A stretch of DNA of 64,000 nt from Kumtagia sp963820075 (GCA_963820075.1 CAWFYS010000022.1:1-64000), one strand, 5' to 3'. Numbered from the stretch's first letter, positions 1 through 8,872 are shown. A program made the numbers and translations. Notes: a model not told the origin generated them from the letters alone.

Positions 1-11
1 TTTTTCTCATT

Positions 12-629
12 CTATTTCATCATGCGGATCAGGTCGGCAAGGTCGCGGGCTTCCAGCTTTTCCCTGATTCTGGATCTGTGGATCTCGATGGTGCGCTGGC
101 TTATGCCGAGCTTCTCCGCAATGAGCTTGTTGGTCATGCCGAGAATGAGGTGATTCAGCACTTCCTTCTCGCGTCCGGTAAGCCGCGCCAGCCGCTCGGA
201 GACCACCCCGTCGGCGAGCGCCTGTTGCTGCCGGTTGGCGATATGGTTTGCCGCGACCTCGATAGCGCCGAGCAACTGCGATTCGGATGCCGGCTTCTCG
301 ATGAAATCGATTGCGCCCCGCTTCATGGCCTCGACTGCCAGCGGCACGTCGCCGTGCGCTGTGAGGATGATGACGGGCACGTCGATGCCCTTGTCGGAAA
401 GCAGCCGCTGCAGCTCGATGCCGCCCATGCCTGGCATGCGCAGATCGATGAATGCGCAAAGCGCGATGTCGGGTTCGACGCGAACGAGGAACTCCTCGGC
501 CGTTGCCACCGCTATGACATCGAATTTGTGGGCAGCAAGCAGGGCGCACAGCGACGTCCTGACCGGCTCGTCGTCGTCGACGATGTAGACACGCGTGTGT
601 CTTGCCACTTCATGAATCACGATGGCCAT
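12..629 (-). CDS. FixJ-family response regulator (receiver + LuxR-type HTH)
   Basis: A 205-residue two-component regulator. The N-terminal receiver has the acidic pocket D18-D20, phospho-acceptor D62 in the motif DLRMPGMGG, T90 and K112 (FIEKP). The C-terminal LuxR/FixJ helix-turn-helix begins near LTGREKEVLNHLILG. The receiver resembles FixJ (motif HGDVPLAVEAMK) more than the single-domain regulators usual beside bacteriophytochromes. Its start overlaps the end of the upstream phytochrome kinase gene by 20 bases, so the two are probably translationally coupled and form a cognate pair. Targets are not visible here; a light-dependent role in photosynthesis genes is inference. Confidence 0.9.
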   Translation of the reverse strand: MAIVIHEVARHTRVYIVDDDEPVRTSLCALLAAHKFDVIAVATAEEFLVRVEPDIALCAFIDLRMPGMGGIELQRLLSDKGIDVPVIILTAHGDVPLAVEAMKRGAIDFIEKPASESQLLGAIEVAANHIANRQQQALADGVVSERLARLTGREKEVLNHLILGMTNKLIAEKLGISQRTIEIHRSRIREKLEARDLADLIRMMK

Positions 630-2898
630 TTGCCTTCAGCGTAAAGACGAACTCGGTTTCGGGGTGACCGGCCTGCGTCCATATCCTGCCGCCATGCGCT
701 TCCACGATCGAGCGGCATAGCGAGAGCCCGATCCCCATGCCGCTCGTCGTCGAGTTGTGGAAAGGCTCGAAGAGCTTCGGCAGCATCTCGGCCGGGATGC
801 CAATTCCTGTATCTTTTATGGAAATCCTGACCATCGGTTCAATTCCTTCGGTCGACACCGTCAGCACGCGTCTGTCGCGTCCCTGCATCGCGCTCAGGCT
901 GTTGCGGACCAGGTTGAGGATGACCTGGCCTATCTGCACGGGATCCGCCAGGATCCTGGGCAGGCCGGCGTCGAAGCGGAACACCACCTCGCATCGCTCC
1001 CCGCTCGTCGCGACCAGCGCGAGCTCGACGCCCTGGCGGATGACCGCATGCAAGTCTATCCACTCGAGCGCGATTTCCCCCTGTCCGATGAAGTTGCGCA
1101 GCCGCCTGACAAGGTCGGCCGCCCGTGACGATTCGGCCACCGCGCTGTCCATCAGCCTGCCGACCTGGCTGGGGATGTCGATGCCATAGTTTCTCAGCTC
1201 CTGGCGACAGGCGTTGACGTAGTTGGTGACCGCCGAAAGCGGCTGATTGAGTTCGTGGGACAACGCGGAGGCGAGTTCGCCCATCGATCGGTTGCGGGCG
1301 GAATCGAGCAGGATCAGCCGCAGGCGGGCCTCTTCCGCTTCGGCCGCGATCTGCGCGGCGACCGCTCCGCGCTCCCGGTCAAGGCTGTTCATCGCGAACA
1401 GCGCGCGGCGCGTGATGCGCAGGATCTCGTGATCCGTGTCGGTGAAGGGCTTGCTGCGTCCTCGCCGTTCCTCGCTCCACAGCGCGAACGATCCGCGCGG
1501 CGAAAGGCGGATCGAGCCATCGCGCAGCCGCGTGCCCACCTTGTCCGGTTTGCCGGCCCATCGGATCGTCTGCTCGAAGGATTTGCGGAACACCACGAGC
1601 CAGTCACGCCCATCGTCGGAGAGTTCCATCATCGCGGCTCCCGATACGTCGTTCATGTCGGCAGCCTGCGTACCGTCCTGTCCCGCCAACTGATCCGATG
1701 TGGCGATCCCCTCGACGAGTTCGTTCTTGAGCGCAAGATAGCCCTCCGGGAATTCCGGCACCAGGCCGGCCTCGAATGCCGCGTTGTCCAGCATCAGGAC
1801 GAGTCCCTGCGCGCTGCACTGGTCCATCAGTGTGTCGGCGTGATCGCGGATGACGTCGCGCAGCGGTTTGCCCATGCGCGCTTCGCGTTCGATGTCGAAG
1901 GCTGTTTTCTCTGCGCGGATGCTGTGCCGAAGCTTGATGGTATTTTCCAGGCTTTGAAGCAGCGCGGAGATGGTGCCGCCGACCAGCTCGCAATACCGCA
2001 AGGTGCTCCACGACAGATGCAGCGGCGCATAGTGATGGCAGGCCACCAGGCCCCACAATTCGTGGTTTGACGTCAGCGAGATCGACATGCTCGCGCCGAC
2101 GCCCATATTGTGCAGATACTCGACATGCACCGGCGCGACGGCGCGCAGTTTCGAATAGGTCAAGTCGAGCGGGTTGGACGACGACTGGTCGGCGACCGTC
2201 CCGGAGCGTGCCATGATCGGCACAGGTATCGCATTGATGTCGGGAATGATGCGGATGACGTTGAGCGCGAAATGGCGCCGCGCCGGATCCGGGATGTCGG
2301 ATGCCGGATAGTGCAGTCCGAGGAAACTGTCGTCGCGCAAAGTGCTTTCGGCGATGACCTCGCCGTGCTTGTCCTCGGCAAAGCGGTAAATCATCACGCG
2401 GTCGAAGCCGGTCACTTCGCGAATGATCTGTGCGCCAACCAGCGCCAGCTCGGTGAGCGTTTCCGGCTTTATCAGCTCGGAAATTATGCGCTGGCGGACG
2501 AGGTCGGTCTCCCACATGACCGCTGGTGCGCTCTGGATGGCGACGAACTCCAGTATGATCCATCCCTCGTGCGCATGCGGATAGCATTCGAAGCGAGCCG
2601 ACACACCGTCCGCCTTTTCGAACTCCAGGAACCACGGCCGCAGAAGGTCCGGCATCGTCGGCTTCAGGTTGCGCGAACCCAATGCCGCGCAGTTGGCGTC
2701 GCCCACGAACCAGGCGAGGGACCTGCCCATGAGATCGGCACAGGGATGTCCGAACATGTCCTGCGTATTGCCGCTGGCGAACTCGATGGTCAGACTGGCC
2801 TGGTCGACCGCGACAAGCACGCCGATCGGCTGGATTGCGCCGATCATGTGAATAGGCTCGGTGTCGCACGACGTGAGGTCGACCGGGCGCTTCAGCAC
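610..2898 (-). CDS. bphP: Bacteriophytochrome histidine kinase (PAS-GAF-PHY-HisKA-HATPase)
   Basis: A 762-residue red/far-red photoreceptor kinase. C11, in TSCDTEPIHMIGAIQPIGVL, sits where bacteriophytochromes attach biliverdin. The GAF domain has YPASDIPDPAR and the conserved stretch VEYLHNMGVGASMSISL; a PHY domain follows (LSPRGSFALWSEERRG). The transmitter has the phospho-acceptor His near residue 549 in SHELNQPLSAVTNYV, a FixL-like H-box, then the ATPase motifs DTGIGIP and GMGIGLSLCRSIVEAHGG. It starts with GTG overlapping the stop of the heme oxygenase gene, which supplies its chromophore. Phytochromes of this type control photosynthesis genes in phototrophic rhizobia; that role here is by analogy. 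Confidence 0.93.
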   Translation of the reverse strand: MLKRPVDLTSCDTEPIHMIGAIQPIGVLVAVDQASLTIEFASGNTQDMFGHPCADLMGRSLAWFVGDANCAALGSRNLKPTMPDLLRPWFLEFEKADGVSARFECYPHAHEGWIILEFVAIQSAPAVMWETDLVRQRIISELIKPETLTELALVGAQIIREVTGFDRVMIYRFAEDKHGEVIAESTLRDDSFLGLHYPASDIPDPARRHFALNVIRIIPDINAIPVPIMARSGTVADQSSSNPLDLTYSKLRAVAPVHVEYLHNMGVGASMSISLTSNHELWGLVACHHYAPLHLSWSTLRYCELVGGTISALLQSLENTIKLRHSIRAEKTAFDIEREARMGKPLRDVIRDHADTLMDQCSAQGLVLMLDNAAFEAGLVPEFPEGYLALKNELVEGIATSDQLAGQDGTQAADMNDVSGAAMMELSDDGRDWLVVFRKSFEQTIRWAGKPDKVGTRLRDGSIRLSPRGSFALWSEERRGRSKPFTDTDHEILRITRRALFAMNSLDRERGAVAAQIAAEAEEARLRLILLDSARNRSMGELASALSHELNQPLSAVTNYVNACRQELRNYGIDIPSQVGRLMDSAVAESSRAADLVRRLRNFIGQGEIALEWIDLHAVIRQGVELALVATSGERCEVVFRFDAGLPRILADPVQIGQVILNLVRNSLSAMQGRDRRVLTVSTEGIEPMVRISIKDTGIGIPAEMLPKLFEPFHNSTTSGMGIGLSLCRSIVEAHGGRIWTQAGHPETEFVFTLKANGHRDS

Positions 2899-3563
2899 CG
2901 CGCGAAGATCCCGAGGCAGGCTCCGCCCGTGTGCTTGTCTTCCTTCCAGCTATCAAGCCATCCGGCAAAGGTCGCGAAAGCTGCCTGCGCTCCGGCAATC
3001 ATTTCGGCCCTGGCGGTTTCGGTCGCGGCAAGACGCTCGATCATGGCGCATGTCATTGCCCAGCGCGCCGCGCCGGCATCCCGGCACCATCGCCAATAGC
3101 CGCAACCCTCGGCCCCTTTTTGAGAAAGCAGGGCCTCGACCGCGCGGCAAAGCACCGTGCCACCCAGCATCGAGCCTTCGATGACGTAGAGGACTCCGCC
3201 GAGCGTGCCGGCCGAGCCGATCGGCGGCAACGTGGCGGATTGATCAGCCTTAAGGCCGGAAGGGCCGCAGTCAAGCGCGACAAGATCGCTGCGGAGAAGC
3301 ACGCTGCGCGACGCATAGACGAAACCCATCCGATCCAACGCATGGAGGCCGCACGCACGTTCCAGCAGCGGATCGTGCCGTTGGTAGAAACCGTGAAAGA
3401 GCGCCATCAAACTGCGATACCCGTCGACGCTCAGTGTGCCGTCCATCAAGGCGGCGAATGCGGGATGAGCGTCGAGCGATTGATGCTCGATGCGCGTGGC
3501 GCCGCGAAGCATGAAACGAAACGCTTCGGATTTCGGCCGTGCCTGCATCTCGGTCGCTGCCAT
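2892..3563 (-). CDS. Heme oxygenase (biliverdin-forming, bacteriophytochrome-linked)
   Basis: About 223 residues of the heme oxygenase fold. H27 in TRIEHQSLDAH is the likely proximal heme ligand, and GGVLYVIEGSMLGG matches the distal-helix glycine-rich region. It would open heme to biliverdin, the chromophore of the adjacent kinase. I chose the ATG at 3563 because AGGAGG lies just upstream (atcaggaggcgATG); the frame stays open further 5' without another good start. Stop and next start overlap, giving the operon order heme oxygenase-kinase-regulator. A perfect PpsR-type operator lies 64 bases upstream. Symbol left blank because the family (BphO/HmuO) is not resolved. Confidence 0.87.
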   Translation of the reverse strand: MAATEMQARPKSEAFRFMLRGATRIEHQSLDAHPAFAALMDGTLSVDGYRSLMALFHGFYQRHDPLLERACGLHALDRMGFVYASRSVLLRSDLVALDCGPSGLKADQSATLPPIGSAGTLGGVLYVIEGSMLGGTVLCRAVEALLSQKGAEGCGYWRWCRDAGAARWAMTCAMIERLAATETARAEMIAGAQAAFATFAGWLDSWKEDKHTGGACLGIFARC

Positions 3564-3626
3564 CGCCTCCTGATCGCCGCCTTTAAGCCTCATAGGACGA
3601 ATGACGCCTTTTGGCGACACCGGCAC

Positions 3627-3644
3627 TGTAACGCTATTGTTACA
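3627..3644. promoter_or_regulatory. PpsR/CrtJ-type operator (heme oxygenase / ppsR intergenic)
   Basis: TGT-N12-ACA, read as TGTaacgctattgttACA, with an extended palindrome CTGTAAC/GTTACAG. It lies between the divergent heme oxygenase (start 3563) and first ppsR (start 3802) genes, so it could serve autoregulation and photoreceptor control. Confidence 0.75.
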
Positions 3645-3801
3645 GTGGCGGCAACGCGGCACTGGACAAAACCCACCGGAACGGACAAAACCTCGCCATA
3701 CGGCCATCCAGTGACATGTTCGTCCCCGGCGCGTGTCCGTATTGCTTCTCATCCGCCGGCCCATCAAGTCGGTTGGGTGACCGACGGATGGTATCGCCGC
3801 A

Positions 3802-5196
3802 ATGCCCCTCGATTTCAAAGACCCGGAACTGCTTCTCGCAAACACCGACGCCCGGATGGTGGGTGCGCTGGTCTCCACGGCAGCCGACCTGACCCTGGTG
3901 CTCGACGGTTCCGACATCATCAAGGATCTGTCGCACAATCTCGACCGGCACTCCGGTTCCGGTATTCCAGCGTGGCGGGGCTTGCCGATCGACGAGGTCG
4001 TTCGAACGAGCAGCCGCCAGACCATGCGCGAGGCGCTGCGCTTGGCCCGCGACGGACAACGCGTCGGGCGATTCGATATCAGCCATGTCCTCGACGGCGG
4101 GCGTGACCTTCCGATGCAGTATTCCGCGCTCGGTATCGGCAGCGGCGGCCGCATCGTTCTGATGGGACGTGATGTGCGCTCCGTCTCCGAGTTGCAGTCC
4201 AGGCTGCTGGCCAGTCGGCAATCCCTTGAGCAGAATGCCAGGGGTCAGAAGCAGGCCGAGGCCCATTACCGCCTTCTTTTCGAAACCGCTTCCGATGCGA
4301 TCGTTATGGTCGATGCCGCCAGCGGCAAGGTCCGCGAGGCCAATCCCCGTGCCGCCGCCCTGCTCGGAATCGGCAGCGCGGGGGCCAACGGCAAGAAATT
4401 CGCCTCGCTTTTCGACAAATCGCGGCAGGCCGACATCAAGTCCATGCTGTCCGGCGTGCTTATGGATGGCTTTGCGGCAAGCCTGCGCATCGATCGCGCG
4501 GGCAATGTGCCCATCGCGCTATCTGCGGAACTGTTCCGGGCCGGCGACCTCAAGCTCACGATGGTTCGTATCGCGGCAGCGTCCGACGCCGCCGCCGAGT
4601 CCACGACTGACAACGGCATCGAAACCCTCGTGCGCGACGCGGCCGAGGCGATTGTGCTGACGGACGACGAGGGCAGGGTGCTGTGGGCGAACGAATCCTT
4701 TCTGGTGCTGGCGGCGCTTCCGATCGCTGCTCACGCGCTTGGAAAACCGTTCGAGGACTTCCTTCAATTGAGCGGCGTCGAGCGCGACGTGCTGTACGCA
4801 AATGTCCGCCGCCATGGCCGTGTTCCGACCTTTTCCGGCACGGTTCGCGGGGCCAACGGCCAGACGACCGAGGTCGATCTTTCGGCCGTTGCAATGCGCG
4901 AAGGTCCCACCCCCGGCTACGGTTTCGTGATGCGTGCGCTCGACGCGGAAGGCGTGCGGCGGGGGCGCGGCAACAGCGACCTGATGCGCACGGCCGAAAA
5001 GCTGGTCGAGATGATCGGCCGCGTTCCGATGAAGGACCTGGTGCGGGACACGACCGACGTCATCGAGCGCATGTGCATCGAAGCCGCTCTGAAGTTGACC
5101 GGCAACAACCGCGCCTCCACCGCAAGGGTGCTCGGTCTGTCGCGTCAGGCGCTGTACCTCAAGATGAACCGGTTCGGCATCGCCGACAGCCAGTAG
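3802..5196 (+). CDS. ppsR: Transcriptional regulator PpsR, first copy
   Basis: A 464-residue PpsR/CrtJ repressor, intact. It has an N-terminal region, a Q-linker, tandem PAS domains (one begins near YRLLFETASDAIVMVDAASG, a second near IVLTDDEGRVLWANESF) and a C-terminal Fis-type HTH (LTGNNRASTARVLGLSRQAL). A cysteine precedes the HTH (ERMCIEAALKL), at the position of the redox-active Cys in the family. PpsR binds TGT-N12-ACA upstream of bch, crt and puc genes under oxygen. This copy is divergent from the heme oxygenase/bacteriophytochrome operon, recalling the ppsR2-bphP linkage of photosynthetic Bradyrhizobium. A second, divergent copy lies at 50.1 kb. No strong RBS is seen. Confidence 0.92.
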   Translation: MPLDFKDPELLLANTDARMVGALVSTAADLTLVLDGSDIIKDLSHNLDRHSGSGIPAWRGLPIDEVVRTSSRQTMREALRLARDGQRVGRFDISHVLDGGRDLPMQYSALGIGSGGRIVLMGRDVRSVSELQSRLLASRQSLEQNARGQKQAEAHYRLLFETASDAIVMVDAASGKVREANPRAAALLGIGSAGANGKKFASLFDKSRQADIKSMLSGVLMDGFAASLRIDRAGNVPIALSAELFRAGDLKLTMVRIAAASDAAAESTTDNGIETLVRDAAEAIVLTDDEGRVLWANESFLVLAALPIAAHALGKPFEDFLQLSGVERDVLYANVRRHGRVPTFSGTVRGANGQTTEVDLSAVAMREGPTPGYGFVMRALDAEGVRRGRGNSDLMRTAEKLVEMIGRVPMKDLVRDTTDVIERMCIEAALKLTGNNRASTARVLGLSRQALYLKMNRFGIADSQ

Positions 5197-5199
5197 CGG

Positions 5200-6429
5200 C
5201 TACCGCTGCTCGTCGGGGCGCCGTTTCAGCCCATAGGGCCGCACCAGTGTCCATACGTGGTCCGGCACCATGCTGCGCAGTCGCCGCGGCCGCTCCCGAC
5301 GCAGATGCAGCACCGTCTCGACCGCCTTCATCTCGACACGGGCACGCGCAAATTCCAGGCCGCGCGGGCCGATGCGCGGCATCAGCCAGCCGACGATCGG
5401 CCGCAGCCAATCGGGCATCGAGCGCAGCGGCAGGCCGCCGGCGGCGCGCTCGACATTGGCGAGAAAGCCTTTCACCGGGCCGCCGCGCTTGCCGGCGCTG
5501 CCGAGGGCCGACAGGCGCACCTCGTCGCCGAGCAGGCCGAGAAGCTCTTCACCGCGTTCGTTGCGCACCAGAAGCCATTGTTCCCCCTGTCCGCCCATGT
5601 AGCCGACCGTGATGTCGGCCAGCACATTGATGTAGTCCACGCAGGTTCGGCAGGTCAGCGGAAAGAAATCGCCCGGAAGCTTCGAGATCGGCAGTTTCAG
5701 GAAAGGGATCGTCCGGGTCCGCCCGTCGCTGAAGCGCAATTCGACACGGTAGTCCGCGCGGAACTCCAGATAGGTGATGGTGTCCGGGTCGTCGTCCAGC
5801 AGGTTGAGGAAGTCGTGGAAGCGCGCGGTTGTCGTATTGTCCGAGCAGGGCGTGCCGATTACGTAGAGGCGCTCGAACCCGTACTCGCGCTCCAAAGCGC
5901 GCATGGCGTGGACCTGACAGGGGATGCCGATGATCGCGAGCCGCTTGAAGCCGCGCCTGCGCGCCGGTTCCAGCAGCGCCAGCAGCGGCGCAAAGCCCAT
6001 CCGCATGCCGCGGCACGTCGCCATGCCTTCCGGCTTCGTCACCATGACCGGCACCGGCCGCCATTTGTCGGCAGGGTCGGGCGCCATTGTCAGCACGGCC
6101 TCGACATCGCCGGTCTCTAGCAGCCGCTCGGCGATGCGCGTCGCTATCCCAGTCCACTGCGCGCCGGGACGCGGAGGCCTCAGCGACGCCCGGACCATGC
6201 GCCGGAACGGGCCGAAATGCACCTCGTCCGGGCGGCCCGGATCGCGGGCGCGGCCATGCACCTGCTTCTCCAGACGGTCATAGTCGGGACGGATGAACTG
6301 GCAGGCCCGGCCGCAGGCTTTCGGATCGGAGGTGCGGGAAATGCCACAATCGGTGCACAGGTCGCGCGGCACCGCTGCGCCGATCAGCGGCGTCACGATC
6401 GATTCCACGTTGCGCGGGCAGGCTGTCAC
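5200..6429 (-). CDS. bciB: Divinyl (proto)chlorophyllide a 8-vinyl reductase, F420-hydrogenase-beta type
   Basis: A 409-residue protein of the coenzyme F420 hydrogenase/dehydrogenase beta-subunit family; in photosynthetic clusters this family is BciB, the ferredoxin-dependent 8-vinyl reductase. Cysteines sit near the N terminus (LCTDCGISR...ACGRACQF) and in LTCRTCVDYINVLADITVGY, matching the Fe-S ligation of the family; GIPCQVHAMRALE is also typical. It ends 4 bases from the stop of convergent ppsR. No bchJ or bciA is seen, so this is the only visible vinyl reductase. An imperfect PpsR-type site lies about 20 bases upstream of the start. Confidence 0.88.
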   Translation of the reverse strand: MTACPRNVESIVTPLIGAAVPRDLCTDCGISRTSDPKACGRACQFIRPDYDRLEKQVHGRARDPGRPDEVHFGPFRRMVRASLRPPRPGAQWTGIATRIAERLLETGDVEAVLTMAPDPADKWRPVPVMVTKPEGMATCRGMRMGFAPLLALLEPARRRGFKRLAIIGIPCQVHAMRALEREYGFERLYVIGTPCSDNTTTARFHDFLNLLDDDPDTITYLEFRADYRVELRFSDGRTRTIPFLKLPISKLPGDFFPLTCRTCVDYINVLADITVGYMGGQGEQWLLVRNERGEELLGLLGDEVRLSALGSAGKRGGPVKGFLANVERAAGGLPLRSMPDWLRPIVGWLMPRIGPRGLEFARARVEMKAVETVLHLRRERPRRLRSMVPDHVWTLVRPYGLKRRPDEQR

Positions 6430-6448
6430 GATCGGCGCCTTTACCGGT

Positions 6449-6492
6449 AGTCAATTAAAATAGACACTGTAAAATGTCGCTTGCGATGGTCA
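6449..6492. promoter_or_regulatory. Degenerate tandem PpsR-type operator upstream of bciB
   Basis: The first 18-mer is AGTcaattaaaatagACA (6449-6466), one base off TGT-N12-ACA. After an exact 8-bp gap comes a second half site, TGT at 6475. The spacing equals that of the perfect pairs at 22.1 and 24.4 kb, which supports the call despite the mismatches. Confidence 0.5.
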
Positions 6493-6550
6493 ACAACAAT
6501 CGGATCCGCCGGCCCTTCGATCAGTACAGGCAGCCCATCGGCGGGCTCGA

Positions 6551-8065
6551 ATGATGCGCTGGCTGGTCGGCGCGATCGCCTTGCTCGCGGCGGCTTTCGG
6601 CCTGTTCCGGCTGGCCGGCGCCCAGGCCGGCCTTATCGTCGCACGAACGCAGGTCGCCGGCACGCCGGTAACCGTTTTCACACAGGACCGCGGTCCGGCG
6701 CCCGTGGTCGTGATCGCGCATGGATTTGCCGGGTCACAGCAGCTCATGCAGCCCTATGCCATAACGCTGGCGCGCAGCGGCTATGTCGCGGTCACCTACG
6801 ATCTCCTCGGGCATGGGCGCAACCCGGCCCCGCTGACCGGCGACGTCACCACGGTCGAAGGCGCTACGGCGACCCTGCTGGCCGAACTCGGCCGCGTCGC
6901 CGATTTCGCCCGTAGCCTGCCGGGCGTCGACGGACGGCTCGCGCTGCTCGGCCATTCGATGGCGACGGACATCATCGTGCGCTACGCTGCGACTCATTCC
7001 GAAGTGGCCGTGACGGTCGCGGTGTCGATGTTCTCGCCGGCTGTTACGGACAGCGTGCCGAAGAACCTGCTTGTCATCGTTGGCGAATTCGAGCCCGCAC
7101 TGCGTGCGGAGGCGTTGCGCACGCTCGCCCTTGCCGCCGGCGACGGGGCTCGCGAAGGCGAGACTTACGGCAACCCTGCCGAAGGCACCGCGCGCCGCGT
7201 AGCCTTCTCCAGCAATGTCGAGCACATCGGCGTGCTCTATAGCGGCGAGGGCCTGGCGGAGGCGCGCGACTGGCTGAACCTTGCCTATGGCAGGATCGGC
7301 TCCGGCCCGGCGGACGAGCGCGGCCTCTCGTTGTTGCTTTTCTTCACCGGCATCGTGGTGATCGCGCGTCTTGCCAGCGGACTTCTGCCGCGGGCGGCCG
7401 CACGCCCGGCCGGCTTCGGGCCCGGCTGGCGCAGGCTCATCCCGCTTGGCTTGGCGCCGGCTGTGATCACGCCGCTTCTGCTGTGGAAGGCGCCGACCGA
7501 TTTCCTGCCGGTGCCGGTGGGCGACTACCTGGCCGTTCATTTCCTCGTATACGGGCTGCTGACGGCGGCAGGGCTGCTTGCCTATCGAAGGCCGGCCGGG
7601 GCGCTGCCGTCCGGATTGCACTGGGGGAGGGGGGCAGCGGGCGTGGTCGCGGCGACCTCATTCTGTCTGGTCGCGATCTATCTGCCGCTCGACCTGTTCG
7701 TGACCTCCTTTGCGCCAACTGCGCTCCGCCTTCCGCTCGTCGTTGCCATGCTGGCCGGCCTCCTGCCTTACTTCGTCGCTGACGAATGGCTGACGCGCGG
7801 GGCAGATGCGCCGCGAGGCGCCTATTTTTTCACCAAGCTCTGTTTCCTGCTGTCGCTGGCGATGGCGGTGGCAATCAATCTGGAGAAGCTGTTCTTCCTC
7901 CTGATCATCGTGCCTGTCATCGTGGTCTTCTTCGTCATTTTCGGCCTCATAAGCGCATGGATCTATCGCAGAACGGGGCACCCGGCGGTCGCCGCCGTCA
8001 CCAATGCCATCCTGTTCGCCTGGGCGATCTCGGTGACCTTTCCGGTTCTAGAGCATTTCCGGTGA
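6551..8065 (+). CDS. Alpha/beta hydrolase with C-terminal polytopic membrane domain
   Basis: A 504-residue protein with an N-terminal hydrophobic segment (residues 1-24), an alpha/beta-hydrolase domain of about residues 50-235, then a run of hydrophobic helices to the end. The oxyanion region HGFAGSQQ and nucleophile elbow GHSMATD are visible; a catalytic His may be in SSNVEHIGVLYS. The substrate cannot be read from sequence. It is divergent from bciB and lies between photosynthesis-linked genes, so a role there is possible but unproven. The last codons (VLEHFR) and the TGA stop lie inside the 274-bp repeat that begins at 8048, so insertion has replaced the native C terminus. Confidence 0.72.
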   Translation: MMRWLVGAIALLAAAFGLFRLAGAQAGLIVARTQVAGTPVTVFTQDRGPAPVVVIAHGFAGSQQLMQPYAITLARSGYVAVTYDLLGHGRNPAPLTGDVTTVEGATATLLAELGRVADFARSLPGVDGRLALLGHSMATDIIVRYAATHSEVAVTVAVSMFSPAVTDSVPKNLLVIVGEFEPALRAEALRTLALAAGDGAREGETYGNPAEGTARRVAFSSNVEHIGVLYSGEGLAEARDWLNLAYGRIGSGPADERGLSLLLFFTGIVVIARLASGLLPRAAARPAGFGPGWRRLIPLGLAPAVITPLLLWKAPTDFLPVPVGDYLAVHFLVYGLLTAAGLLAYRRPAGALPSGLHWGRGAAGVVAATSFCLVAIYLPLDLFVTSFAPTALRLPLVVAMLAGLLPYFVADEWLTRGADAPRGAYFFTKLCFLLSLAMAVAINLEKLFFLLIIVPVIVVFFVIFGLISAWIYRRTGHPAVAAVTNAILFAWAISVTFPVLEHFR

Positions 8066-8321
8066 ATACTGAATCGCTCTGTTTCGCCGATGGCGAGGCG
8101 ATCCGCTAGGAAGGCGGCGCAGGTCGTGCTGGTGGCACGGCCAAGTCCGCCTGACGCCGCGGGCGCCCGCCAGCGGCAAACCCTTCGGGCCGGGTCCATT
8201 TGGCTCAAATCCTTCGGGTTCCGGCTCGGCCGTGGCGCCACCACGACCTTCACCGAAACCCTCGACCTTGAGCCAAATGGCCTCCGGCAGAGTGATCCAG
8301 TATTCACCGGAAATGCTCTAG
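8048..8321. mobile_element. MITE-like element, copy 1 (274 bp, terminal inverted repeats)
   Basis: A 274-bp non-autonomous element whose sequence appears identical at 63183-63456, in the same orientation. Ends are imperfect 34-bp inverted repeats: ctagagcatttccggtgaat at the left, and the complement of attcaccggaaatgctctag at the right. TA lies just inside each terminal C, so a TA target duplication of the IS630/Tc1 type is plausible. Inside is a second inverted pair, ccatttggctcaa ... ttgagccaaatgg. It encodes no transposase. Confidence 0.85.
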
Positions 8322-8409
8322 GCGGGTGACAAGGCGCTGAACCGGCCTATCTATGGGCGATCGAGGGAGGCCGCGCCGAAAGGCGCGCCTCGTTTCTAGG
8401 AGATGTTTC

Positions 8410-8871
8410 GTGTCGATCGACTGGTCGCTTGCCGTCTTCATCGCCCTGGTCGTCGCCGCCGCGTCGAGCGGCGTCTTTTTTCGGCCCGGCGAATGGTACC
8501 GCGCGCTGCGCAAACCGGACTGGACGCCCCCCAACTGGCTGTTTGGACCCGTATGGTCCGTGCTTTACCTCATGATTGCGGTGGCCGGTTGGCTCGTCTG
8601 GAGCAAAGAGCCTGGTAGTGCCGCCATATGGCTCTGGGGCCTGCAACTGGCCGTCAACGCGACCTGGTCGGCAATCTTCTTCGGCCTGCGCCGCATGGAC
8701 CTGGCGTTCTACGATATCGGCCTTCTATGGCTTCTGATCGCCGGATTCATCGTGGCGGCCGCCGGCGTATCGACGACCGCCGCACTGCTGTTCGTTCCCT
8801 ACCTCGTGTGGGTGACGATTGCCGGGGCGCTCAACTGGACCGTCTGGCGGATGAACGCGGCGAAAGCCTAA
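8410..8871 (+). CDS. tspO: TspO/MBR family tetrapyrrole-binding membrane protein
   Basis: A 153-residue five-helix membrane protein. The family motifs WYRALRKPDWTPPNWLFGPVW near residues 30-50 and LWGLQLAVNATWSAIFFGLR are clear. I set the start at GTG 8410 because AGGAG sits 8 bases upstream (ctaggagatgtttcGTG); the frame is open further back into non-conserved sequence. In Rhodobacter TspO is an outer-membrane tetrapyrrole sensor that modulates photosynthesis genes together with PpsR/AppA. Its position beside hemC, bciB and ppsR suits that role. Confidence 0.9.
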   Translation: MSIDWSLAVFIALVVAAASSGVFFRPGEWYRALRKPDWTPPNWLFGPVWSVLYLMIAVAGWLVWSKEPGSAAIWLWGLQLAVNATWSAIFFGLRRMDLAFYDIGLLWLLIAGFIVAAAGVSTTAALLFVPYLVWVTIAGALNWTVWRMNAAKA

Positions 8872-8872
8872 A

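Noticed and set aside
8090..8329. 79-codon ORF inside the 274-bp repeat (also at 63225)
   Set aside because: It is carried identically by both copies of a non-coding inverted-repeat element and has no RBS or motif.
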